A stretch of 64,000 bases of DNA from Mesorhizobium sp. J8. Lineage in GTDB: Bacteria > Pseudomonadota > Alphaproteobacteria > Rhizobiales > Rhizobiaceae. The notes under the pieces were generated by a model. The model made no database searches. It saw only the letters and a list, made by a program, of their open reading frames with translations, and was not told where the DNA came from. Position numbers and translations under genes: made by a program. Numbering within the stretch: position 1 is the first letter of the stretch; every line of letters starts with the position of its first letter. The stretch spans positions 2,480,001-2,544,000 of the forward strand of contig NZ_AP024109.1 of NCBI RefSeq assembly GCF_016591715.1, given 5' to 3'. Below, in pieces: positions 35,310-42,554 of the stretch.

Positions 35310-35421
35310 GGCGTTTCGACCTTAAGCTGGGCTTAAGCTACCACTAGCATTCCTAAATTTACAGGGGTAGGCGTTTAAATGACTGTTAACCAAGTGTTGC
35401 CCTCACCTTGGAGAAAGTAGA

Positions 35422-36255
35422 ATGAACGCCCATACAATTCCCGAACTACGCTGTGCAATGAGCCGCGAGGCCATCATTGGTCATGAGACGGCCTGGAAAG
35501 TGTCGGGGTTCGGTGTCGCCCAGTATCGTCACGGTTACGACCCCGCTCTGCTTGCCGCCATCGAGGAAGCCGCCCTGAAATTGAAGGCCAGCCATGCTGT
35601 GCACAAGCATCTCGACCTCACCTTCATCACCGGCGCCGACCGCTATATTCCGGAGATCAAGGAACTTTTGCACGACAAGCTGCGTCTGGAAAGGCTGTCC
35701 GACATGATGGGAACCAAGCTGGAGCCCTATCCGCTGTCGATCGTCGGCTCGACCGTCACCTTCATGAATCCGAAGGACGGCGCGGTCGAATGGCATTGCG
35801 ACGGCGTTCCGGTGACGGAGCTCATTCCGCTGTCGATCAGCGATCCGCTCATCGGCGGTCACCTCGAAATTTATTGCGACGATTCCGAGACCGGCCGCTC
35901 GATCCTGGAATCCGGCCGCGACCTGCCGCGCAACAAGATCATGCGCATCGACCACAAGATGAATTACGCCACGCTCGGCCAGTTCCTCGGCGTGCTCCAT
36001 CGCACGGCGCCGATCCAGCTCGGCGAACGCGTCACGCTGGTGCTCAACCAGCGCTCGGCGACCAAACCCTATGTCGATGACAACCGCATGTTCTACCTCG
36101 CCGCCGACAACGACCATGACCGTGCCTGGGTGAACGAGCTGGCAGAGGATGTCTGGACCAACCAGCTGCCCGCCTATCGCCGTCATGCTGAGGAGCATCC
36201 CGTGCCGAAGCCGACGGCGGAAGCGGTTTCTGGCGGGGCGAGGGAGTCTTGGTAG
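35422..36255 (+). CDS. 2-oxoglutarate/Fe(II)-dependent oxygenase-like protein
   Basis: 277 residues. No exact family recognised, but the facial triad is clear: H125-x-D127 in EWHCDGVPVTE and H193 in GVLHRTAPIQLGERVTLVLNQRS, with Arg203 ten residues later as expected for 2-oxoglutarate binding. The double-stranded beta-helix strands fit, with GGHLEIYCDD in between. Asp127 argues for a hydroxylase rather than a halogenase. GGAGAAAG precedes the ATG. The stop overlaps the GTG of the EamA exporter, so the two are co-translated; an amino-acid-like substrate with export of the product would fit the GcvA-like regulator. This pathway is inference. Confidence 0.7.
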   Translation: MNAHTIPELRCAMSREAIIGHETAWKVSGFGVAQYRHGYDPALLAAIEEAALKLKASHAVHKHLDLTFITGADRYIPEIKELLHDKLRLERLSDMMGTKLEPYPLSIVGSTVTFMNPKDGAVEWHCDGVPVTELIPLSISDPLIGGHLEIYCDDSETGRSILESGRDLPRNKIMRIDHKMNYATLGQFLGVLHRTAPIQLGERVTLVLNQRSATKPYVDDNRMFYLAADNDHDRAWVNELAEDVWTNQLPAYRRHAEEHPVPKPTAEAVSGGARESW

Positions 36256-37394
36256 TGACCAAGGATCCGGTCGAGCTTCAGCCGCCTTCAGCGTCGCTGA
36301 GCCTCGGTTCGGTCGTGCCGGAAAGCCAAAGCCGTTCCAGCGCGGCCCTGGGGGCGGCGCTCGCCTTCGCCCTCGGCGCCGTGGCGCTGTGGGCGACCAA
36401 CGCCCTCGTCGGCAAGACGCTGCTTGCCCTTTATCCGGTGTCGCAAGTGCAGTTCCTGCAATTTTGCGGCGCGGCCCTGGTGTTTGCGCTGATCCGGCTG
36501 ACCAGCACCTCTCCTTCCCCCTTTGTGGGGGAGGGTGGATCGGCGCGCAGCGCCGAGACGGATGAGGGGTGTTCCAGCGAAGCGAGACGCTGGCGATCCC
36601 TGGAGCACCCCTCATCCGACCTCGCTTCGCGAGGCCACCACCCGGGGGCGAGCCACGGGTCTCGCCCCGTCCTTCGGACCCCTCGAGGGGAGAAGGGGAC
36701 GTCCGCGCTCGCCTACCTCGTCGGCTTCCTTGGTCTGGTCGGCACGATGGTGCTGCAATATATCGGCTTCGCCTCGATGCCGGTCATCGAGGCGAACCTC
36801 GTCGCCTATACCTGGCCGCTGATGACCGCCGCGGCGGTCATCCTGCTTGGCCGACCGCGCCGTCCGCTGCTGCTTGGGCTGGCGGCGGCGCTCGGCTTCG
36901 TCGGCGTGGCGCTTGTGATTTCCGGCGGCGGTGCGCAGAGCTGGTTCGAAGGCAGCTTCGTCGGCTATCTCGCCGCCTTCGGCTCGGCGCTCTGCATGGC
37001 CTTCTACTCGCTCATGGTCGGCCGCCTTGCCGTGGCGCCGGAGCGTCTGCTTTTGCCCTCGGCGCTAACCGGCGTCGCGCTCACCTTCGCCTGGTGTCTG
37101 CATGACGGCGCCGTGCGTCCGAGCGGCGCGCACCTTCTGCTCGGTCTCTATCTCGGCGCCGGTCCGATGGGGCTCGGCTACTACTTCTGGTCGCGCGCGG
37201 CAAAGCTCGACCACGGCGGCAGGATAGCGGTCGTCGCCTATCTGACGCCAATCGCTTCCACGTTTCTGCTGACCTTGTCGGGCGAAAGCCTGTCGATGAC
37301 GGCAATTGCCGGCGCCGTCCTCGTCATTGGCAGCTGCGTCGCGGTCGGCATCGAAGGTACGGAGACCAGGCACGATGTCCAAAATGGCCGTTGA
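36255..37394 (+). CDS. EamA (DMT) family transporter with an inserted repeat element
   Basis: 379 residues. Two EamA halves, about ten membrane segments: SAALGAALAFALGAVALWATNALVGK at the start and QFLQFCGAALVFALIRLTS, then, after an interruption, SALAYLVGFLGLVGTMVLQYIGF and the second half to SMTAIAGAVLVIGSCVAVG. Residues about 85-149 (36507-36702) are not transporter sequence: they translate an intergenic repeat (SPSPFVGEGGSARSAETDEG and a basic, Ser/Pro-rich stretch) while the frame stays open. GTG 36255 overlaps the oxygenase stop. Likely a metabolite exporter if it still folds. Confidence 0.85.
   Translation: MTKDPVELQPPSASLSLGSVVPESQSRSSAALGAALAFALGAVALWATNALVGKTLLALYPVSQVQFLQFCGAALVFALIRLTSTSPSPFVGEGGSARSAETDEGCSSEARRWRSLEHPSSDLASRGHHPGASHGSRPVLRTPRGEKGTSALAYLVGFLGLVGTMVLQYIGFASMPVIEANLVAYTWPLMTAAAVILLGRPRRPLLLGLAAALGFVGVALVISGGGAQSWFEGSFVGYLAAFGSALCMAFYSLMVGRLAVAPERLLLPSALTGVALTFAWCLHDGAVRPSGAHLLLGLYLGAGPMGLGYYFWSRAAKLDHGGRIAVVAYLTPIASTFLLTLSGESLSMTAIAGAVLVIGSCVAVGIEGTETRHDVQNGR
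36507..36702. repeat. in-frame mosaic palindromic repeat inside the EamA gene
   Basis: About 196 bases with the typical pieces of rhizobial mosaic repeats: CTCCTTCCCCCTTTGTGGGG, GATCGGCGCGCAGCGCC, GACGGATGAGGGGTG, CACCCCTCATCCGACCTCG and CCCTCGAGGGGAGAAGGGG. GATGAGGGGTG and CACCCCTCATC pair across the centre. Confidence 0.88.
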
Positions 37395-37596
37395 CGAGGA
37401 CGAACGCCGCGCCTGGCAGGAGGCGCACTGGCTGGTCAGGGAGTTCGGCGCCGAGGCGCCGCTCTATGCGGCCATGAAGGCGGAAAAGGCCATCGAGCAG
37501 AAGGATTTCGGCCGCTGCGCCCGCTGGAAGCGCGTGCTGGAGATCCTCGCGGACAAGCCGGCCGCGGAGCTCAGGCGCGGTGTCGCCGGCAGATGA
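37375..37596 (+). CDS. small hypothetical protein
   Basis: 73 residues, helical and soluble: DERRAWQEAHWLVREFGAEAPLYAAMKAEKAIEQKDFGRCARWKRVLEILA (described as one long amphipathic region). It overlaps the end of the EamA gene by 20 bases and so is likely part of the same operon. No family that I can name; the arrangement of Trp, Glu and Arg recalls small rhizobial proteins of unknown role. Confidence 0.6.
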   Translation: MSKMAVDEDERRAWQEAHWLVREFGAEAPLYAAMKAEKAIEQKDFGRCARWKRVLEILADKPAAELRRGVAGR

Positions 37597-37940
37597 GTGA
37601 TTTGCCACGAGACCGCCGAATCGCACATCGTTGACTGTCCGACCGGCGGATTATCGTTGCCGTGCCAGAACTTGGCGTGAACTTCGATTTTTCAGCAACT
37701 CCTACCGCAAGTCGAAGTGCTACAGCCCTTTTTACGCATCAAGGCGGGCAGCCGGTGCTATAAAGCGTTGGCTATAGCTATTAGAATTCCTAACTTGCAC
37801 GTTTCCAGTCCGTGTAGAAACATCGACCGGTATTGAGTCTCGTAGCTTTACTGACTCTGGACGGTCCGTTGGGGGACAGGTCCAATTCGATACACCGACG
37901 AAAGTCTTAAAAAGAGCTGGCGATTTGAGGCCGGCAGAAG
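37597..37940. promoter_or_regulatory. leader and promoter region of the MucR gene
   Basis: About 340 bases without a gene, locally AT-rich (around 37745-37800 and 37900-37920, TCTTAAAAAGAGC). mucR genes are usually autoregulated through AT-rich sites in such leaders; that is known for the family and only inferred here. Confidence 0.5.
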
Positions 37941-38393
37941 GTGAAAAAATTGTCCAACATCGACGACAAGACTGCAATCGAACTGACCGCCGACATTGTC
38001 TCGGCCTATGTCGGCAACAATCCGCTCCCTGCCTCTGGCCTGCCTGACCTGATCGCCAGCGTCAGCGCCTCGGTGCGCAAGCTCGCCAGCAGCAGCGTTG
38101 TCAAGGAAGCGGTGGCGCTGACACCCGCCGTCAATCCGAAGCGCTCGGTTTTCCCCGACCACATCGTGTGCCTCGAGGACGGAAAGAAGTTCAAGTCGTT
38201 GAAGCGCCACCTTGCGACGGATCATGGCCTGACGCCGGATGAATACCGCGCGAAATGGGGCCTGCCCGCCGACTATCCGATGGTGGCGCCGAGCTATTCG
38301 GCGACCCGCTCCGCGTTGGCCAAATCGTCCGGTCTCGGCCGCAAGCCGGCCGGCGGCGATGCAGCCAAGGGCAAGCGCAAGACCAAGGCCTGA
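37941..38393 (+). CDS. mucR: MucR/Ros family transcriptional regulator
   Basis: 150 residues. The N-terminal oligomerisation region (LTADIVSAYVGNNPLPASGLPDLIASVSASVRKL) and the Ros-type zinc-finger-like domain (VFPDHIVCLEDGKKFKSLKRHLATDHGLTPDEYRAKWGLP, described in parts) are clear. The ligand positions read Cys77-x2-Asp80 and His90-x4-His95, so the second Cys is Asp, as in the Ml proteins of Mesorhizobium loti, some of which fold without zinc. GTG start; AGAAG just before. In rhizobia MucR controls exopolysaccharide, motility and symbiosis genes by binding AT-rich DNA. Confidence 0.92.
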   Translation: MKKLSNIDDKTAIELTADIVSAYVGNNPLPASGLPDLIASVSASVRKLASSSVVKEAVALTPAVNPKRSVFPDHIVCLEDGKKFKSLKRHLATDHGLTPDEYRAKWGLPADYPMVAPSYSATRSALAKSSGLGRKPAGGDAAKGKRKTKA

Positions 38394-38396
38394 GGC

Positions 38397-38705
38397 ATGG
38401 TGCCTGCAACGGGGGACGTCGCGCCAACGCCATGGCGCGAGCGTCAGGCTGCCCTCGGCGATTTGCGCCGCCGGGTGGCCATCCAGTCCTCGGTGGGCGC
38501 AGCCGACGGCGTCAGGGCGCGGCGCATCCTGTTTGCCTTGGGTGAGCCGCCCGCCGACCTACTTGACGCGCTCGACGCGCTCGACCGGTTCGAGCGCGCG
38601 ATCGTCGAATGCGACGATCCGTCGGTCATCGAGGCGCGCAGGCTGAACTGCCTGGCTATTCTGGACCGCCTTGCGGCGAGCGGTCAGCCGCGCGCGAGCT
38701 GTTAG
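38397..38705 (+). CDS. hypothetical protein downstream of mucR
   Basis: 102 residues, helical, Ala/Arg/Leu-rich (RERQAALGDLRRRVAIQSS, LLDALDALDRFERAIVECDD). It starts 3 bases after the mucR stop, so it is probably co-transcribed. No domain recognised. The stop is followed by a palindromic repeat. Confidence 0.6.
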   Translation: MVPATGDVAPTPWRERQAALGDLRRRVAIQSSVGAADGVRARRILFALGEPPADLLDALDALDRFERAIVECDDPSVIEARRLNCLAILDRLAASGQPRASC

Positions 38706-38707
38706 GC

Positions 38708-38790
38708 AGTTCCAGGAGAGCGTGAAACACTACAGCTAGAACGCTATCGCGCAGGCGCCGATCTAAGCGCTCACGCTTTCCTGGGATCTA
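38708..38790. repeat. palindromic element between convergent genes
   Basis: TTCCAGGAGAGCGTGA (38711-38726) and TCACGCTTTCCTGGGA (38770-38785) are imperfect inverted arms about 45 bases apart. It fills the gap between the stops of the two convergent small genes and may end transcription from both sides. Confidence 0.7.
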
Positions 38791-38988
38791 GCGGCTGGCC
38801 TGAGAGGGCTTGACCGGCCGGGTGCGTTTGGGATCCTGCTCACCGGCAAGGCTCTGCGCCTCGACTGCTGTCATTTCAAGAAGATAGACAAGCATCTGAT
38901 AGCGCGTGCGCGAGAGCATTTTCGCCAGCTTGCGCGTGATCTCCGCGACATATCTCAACGTTCGTAAATCGCTGGGCGCTCCATCCAT
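38788..38988 (-). CDS. small hypothetical protein
   Basis: 66 residues, helical (LRTLRYVAEITRKLAKMLSRTRYQMLVYLLEMTAVEAQSL in parts) with a basic C-terminus. AGGAG is 8 bases before ATG 38988. Just upstream three direct CCAAGTTA repeats occur. The protein resembles small rhizobial proteins of unknown function; no firm family. Confidence 0.55.
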   Translation of the reverse strand: MDGAPSDLRTLRYVAEITRKLAKMLSRTRYQMLVYLLEMTAVEAQSLAGEQDPKRTRPVKPSQASR

Positions 38989-39006
38989 CGTGAGCTCCTG
39001 ACACGG

Positions 39007-39042
39007 CCAAGTTATTTGGGCCAAGTTACGGGGACCAAGTTA
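39007..39042. promoter_or_regulatory. three direct CCAAGTTA repeats, 14-base period
   Basis: CCAAGTTA at 39007, 39021 and 39035, exactly 14 bases apart, 19 to 55 bases upstream of the small gene at 38988. Either a regulator site array or a slippage-prone tandem repeat in the promoter. Confidence 0.6.
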
Positions 39043-39289
39043 TCGTTGGCGCCCACTCCCGACTCACGGCGCGTCTACAGATTTGCAGGTTTGCGATAAA
39101 ACTGAAATCAATTTTTGATAAGCATCATGCTTGGCTTGCAAGATTTTGCCGTCCTTTTTTGGTGGCATCGTCGCTTGCCCCGCTAATATTCAGCCAAAAC
39201 CAAACTTGCGGTTGTCTTGCCGCGCCGGGTTGATTTTCCGTTGGGGCATGTTGATCACCGCAGCACGTGCGGCGCGTGAGCCGCGCCGC

Positions 39290-40036
39290 TCAGCCTTTGT
39301 AAGCAGAGCAGAACCCCGGAGGGTTGTCTTTGCCGATCATGGCGCAGCCGCGCTTGATCTCGTCAATCATCATGCTGCAGGCATTCTGCCCGTTGCAGGG
39401 CGGATTGGTCGCCGGCGACACCTGGACGCACTGCGAGACATACTGGTCCGACTTGGCCTTTCCGGCGGATTGCACGCATGGCCTCGTGTCGTTCTGACTG
39501 GCCTGGGCAGGGGCGGTTTTCGCAGGCGCGGCGCCAGCCGTCGCAGGCGCGGCCTTGGGCGTCGCAGGCGCGTTCTTCGCGGGCGCGGCATTGCCGCCGC
39601 CTTGCGGCACGCAGGAGAGGTCGCCTTCCGGGCATTGCAATTGGTGCTGCAACTGCGCCAGCCGCACCTTGGTCAACTCCGTCTTGCAGGTTTCGACCAG
39701 GGTCGAATATGCCGAGCCGTCGGCATAGGGCCGGGTGCGGAAGGCGCATTCCTTGTCGCGGAACGGGATCCAGGCGCGCTGCGCGTCGCGCAGGCGCTTC
39801 AGGTCGGCGGGAGCGAGACGGCCAGCCAGCGCCTTGTAGACCGCGTTGAGCCCCGCGTCCGCCGAAGCGGCATTCGCGGCCGTGCAGGTGGCAAGGTCGG
39901 CCTGTGTCTTCGCTGCCACGCAGTCGATCGCTGCCGCACGGGCCGCGGGGGCGGTGAGAAGCATGGCCAGCCCGGCGGCGACTTCGAAAATAGCGAGCGC
40001 CAGCGAGTTTGAGAGGAGCGTGGTCTTGCCCGACAT
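39290..40036 (-). CDS. DUF1311 / lysozyme inhibitor LprI-like exported protein
   Basis: 248 residues. Signal peptide (about residues 1-35, ending AARA-AA), then a DUF1311 domain: IDCVAAKTQADLATCTAANAASADAGLNAVYKAL and LKRLRDAQRAWIPFRDKECAFRT, with paired cysteines, the hallmark of LprI-type inhibitors. A Pro/Ala-rich linker (about 45 residues) leads to a C-terminal Cys-rich region (PCVQSAGK, QCVQVSPATNPPCNGQNACSMMIDEIKRGC). AAAGGGCAG precedes ATG 40036. LprI domains inhibit lysozyme in mycobacteria; here the role is inferred. Confidence 0.8.
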   Translation of the reverse strand: MSGKTTLLSNSLALAIFEVAAGLAMLLTAPAARAAAIDCVAAKTQADLATCTAANAASADAGLNAVYKALAGRLAPADLKRLRDAQRAWIPFRDKECAFRTRPYADGSAYSTLVETCKTELTKVRLAQLQHQLQCPEGDLSCVPQGGGNAAPAKNAPATPKAAPATAGAAPAKTAPAQASQNDTRPCVQSAGKAKSDQYVSQCVQVSPATNPPCNGQNACSMMIDEIKRGCAMIGKDNPPGFCSAYKG

Positions 40037-40231
40037 CTGATCTGCCCTTTGTCTGAATCGCCCCGCCCTTTGCCAGCATAGGTTGAGACGACAGCCGCGA
40101 TCAACGCCAAATCCGTAACGTGGCAAGCAAAGTGTAACCGGCGCGGATCGGCCACGGCAGGGAAGCGCCCAGCCTCGGAACGGTGATCCGCCGCGGAGGC
40201 TGGAAGGGCAGGGCTGTCCTGCGGGAGATTG

Positions 40232-40456
40232 CTAAAATGCCGTCCCGGAATCGATCTGGATCAGCAGGTGTTCCGGCTCCCGCATCTCTGGCCTGATCGC
40301 AATCTTTCCCATTTGCGGAGAGGTTGGTTGGGCCTGCGGCACACCCGCGACGGCAGTTTGAGCGGTCTGATCCTCGAACAAAACTACCTGTGTCGCCAGC
40401 GCGGTAGTCGTGGCAACCTGGCAGAAGATGAAGGCGAGGGCGAGATAGCGGATCAC
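40232..40456 (-). CDS. small exported protein
   Basis: 74 residues with a short signal peptide (IRYLALAFIFCQVATTTALA-TQ) and a mature part of about 50 residues without cysteine. CGGAGG precedes the GTG start by 3 bases. No family recognised. Confidence 0.5.
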   Translation of the reverse strand: MIRYLALAFIFCQVATTTALATQVVLFEDQTAQTAVAGVPQAQPTSPQMGKIAIRPEMREPEHLLIQIDSGTAF

Positions 40457-40591
40457 GGGCCTCCGAACGCTTTGGCCGGCAACTGGTTCCGGGCCGTAAG
40501 GCTTTTACCGTCGGGTCCGCGGCCGCACATGTCGAGCGCCGCCAGGCGCTGGCTCTTGCGAAGCGCCGATCTCCCGTGCAAAAGCCCGCTC

Positions 40592-42469
40592 ATGCTTATC
40601 ATCAACGACCTTACGCTGCGCATGGCGGGGCGGCTGCTTCTCGATCATGCCTCGCTCACCCTGCCGGCCGGCACCAAGGCCGGTCTCGTTGGCCGTAACG
40701 GCACCGGCAAGACCACGCTGTTCAAGGCGATCACCGGCGATTTCCCCTCGGAGACCGGCTCTATCAGCCTACCGAAGAACACGCGCATCGGCCAGGTGGC
40801 GCAGGAGGCGCCCGGAACCGAGGAGCCGCTGATCGAGATCGTGCTGAAAGCCGATGTCGAACGCCAGGCCTTGCTCGAAGAGGAAAAGACCGCGACCGAT
40901 CCGCACCGCATCGCCGAGATCCATACGCGGCTGGCCGACATTGACGCCCATTCGGCCGAATCCCGCGCCGCCACCATTCTGGCCGGTCTCGGCTTCGATG
41001 ATGCCGCGCAGAAGCGGCCGGCCTCCTCCTTCTCCGGCGGCTGGCGCATGCGCGTGGCCCTCGCCGCTGTGCTGTTCTCCGAGCCCGACCTTTTGCTGCT
41101 CGACGAGCCGACCAACTATCTCGATCTCGAAGGCACGCTCTGGCTGGAGAATTATGTCTCCAAATATCCGCACACGGTCTTGCTGATCTCGCACGACCGC
41201 GACCTTCTCAACCGCGCCGTCAACTCGATCGTCCATCTCGACCAGAAGAAGCTCACCTTCTGGCGCGGCGGCTACGACCAGTTCGAGCGCCAGCTCACCG
41301 AGCAGCGCGAGCTGCAGGAGAAGAGTCGCGCCAAGCAGGAAGCGCAGCGCAAGCATATGGAATCCTTCGTCGAGCGTTTCCGCGCCAAGGCGTCCAAGGC
41401 AAGGCAAGCGCAGTCGCGCCTGAAGGCGCTGGAGAAGCTGAAGCCGATCGCCGCGGTGGTGAACGACACGGTGCGGCCATTCTCTTTTCCGGAACCGGTG
41501 AAGACGGTCGCCTCACCGATCGTGGCGCTGAACGGCGTGAATGTCGGCTACACCGAAGGCAATCCGGTCTTGAAGAAGATGACGCTGCGCATCGATGCCG
41601 ACGACCGCATCGCGCTGCTTGGCGCCAACGGCAACGGCAAGTCGACCTTCGCCAAATTGCTCGCCGGCCGGCTGAAGCCTGAGACCGGTTCGATGACGAT
41701 CGCGCCGGGCCTGAAGGTGGCGATCTTCGCCCAGCACCAGCTCGACGATCTGCGCCCCGAGGAAAGCGCTTACGAGCATGTGCGCCGGCTGATGCCGGAT
41801 GCGCCGGAAGCCAAGGTGCGCGCTCGCGTCGCCCAGTTCGGCCTGTCGACCGAGAAGATGAACACCGCCGCCAAGGACCTGTCCGGCGGCGAGAAGGCGC
41901 GCCTGCTGATGGGTCTGTCAGCCTTCGAGGGCCCGAACCTCTTCATCCTCGACGAGCCGACCAACCATCTCGACATCGACAGCCGTGAATCGCTGATCCA
42001 TGCGCTCAACGATTTCCCGGGCGCCGTCATCCTGATCTCGCACGACCGCCACCTCCTGGAGGCGACGGCGGACCGGCTGTGGCTCGTCAAGGACGGCGCG
42101 GTCAATCCCTATGACGGAGACCTGGAGGACTACAAGACGCTGGTCACCGGGGTCTCCTCCAACCGCCGCGAGCAGAAGGAGGCCGACAAGGCCTCCAAGG
42201 CCGACCGTCGCCGCGAGGCGGCCCAGCGCCGCGCTGCGCTGGAGCCCTTGGCCAAGGAGATCCGCGCCACCGAGGCGCTGATGGACCGCATCCGCAAGCG
42301 CATCGACCTGATCGAGGACGAGCTCGCCAATCCGGCCGTCTACGAAAAGGATCCCTCGACCGCGACGCGGCTTGCCAAGGAGCGCTCGCAACTGGCGCAT
42401 ACGCTGGCGCTGAACGAGGACAAGTGGCTGGCGATGTCGGCGGAATATGAGGAAGGGATCGCGGAGTAG
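40592..42469 (+). CDS. ABC-F family ATPase (Uup/YheS type)
   Basis: 625 residues, two ABC domains on one chain without membrane segments, acting on the ribosome in known ABC-F members. First domain: LVGRNGTGKTTLFKAI (Walker A), SFSGGWRMRVALAAVLF (signature) and LLLLDEPTNYLDLEG (Walker B). Linker is helical and charged (QREL-rich). Second domain: LLGANGNGKSTFAKLL, DLSGGEKARLLMGL and LFILDEPTNHLDIDS. A C-terminal coiled coil of about 75 residues follows. ATG at 40592; the frame extends upstream without a good start. Confidence 0.93.
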   Translation: MLIINDLTLRMAGRLLLDHASLTLPAGTKAGLVGRNGTGKTTLFKAITGDFPSETGSISLPKNTRIGQVAQEAPGTEEPLIEIVLKADVERQALLEEEKTATDPHRIAEIHTRLADIDAHSAESRAATILAGLGFDDAAQKRPASSFSGGWRMRVALAAVLFSEPDLLLLDEPTNYLDLEGTLWLENYVSKYPHTVLLISHDRDLLNRAVNSIVHLDQKKLTFWRGGYDQFERQLTEQRELQEKSRAKQEAQRKHMESFVERFRAKASKARQAQSRLKALEKLKPIAAVVNDTVRPFSFPEPVKTVASPIVALNGVNVGYTEGNPVLKKMTLRIDADDRIALLGANGNGKSTFAKLLAGRLKPETGSMTIAPGLKVAIFAQHQLDDLRPEESAYEHVRRLMPDAPEAKVRARVAQFGLSTEKMNTAAKDLSGGEKARLLMGLSAFEGPNLFILDEPTNHLDIDSRESLIHALNDFPGAVILISHDRHLLEATADRLWLVKDGAVNPYDGDLEDYKTLVTGVSSNRREQKEADKASKADRRREAAQRRAALEPLAKEIRATEALMDRIRKRIDLIEDELANPAVYEKDPSTATRLAKERSQLAHTLALNEDKWLAMSAEYEEGIAE

Positions 42470-42477
42470 CGCGTCTT

Positions 42478-42503
42478 TCCTTCTCCCAACATGGGGAGAA
42501 GGA
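42478..42503. repeat. short palindromic repeat CCTTCTCCC...GGGAGAAGG
   Basis: Arms CCTTCTCCC (42479-42487) and GGGAGAAGG (42494-42502), the same core as at 16716-16750, between the ABC-F gene and the oxidoreductase. Confidence 0.78.
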
Positions 42504-42554
42504 GGGAGCCCGTGGCCCTACACCTCGTCCCCAAAACCCGCTACACACCCCTGC

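Noticed and set aside
35422..36255. Possible amino-acid halogenase of the BesD type
   Set aside because: Halogenases replace the facial-triad Asp with Gly or Ala; here Asp127 is kept, which points to a hydroxylase.
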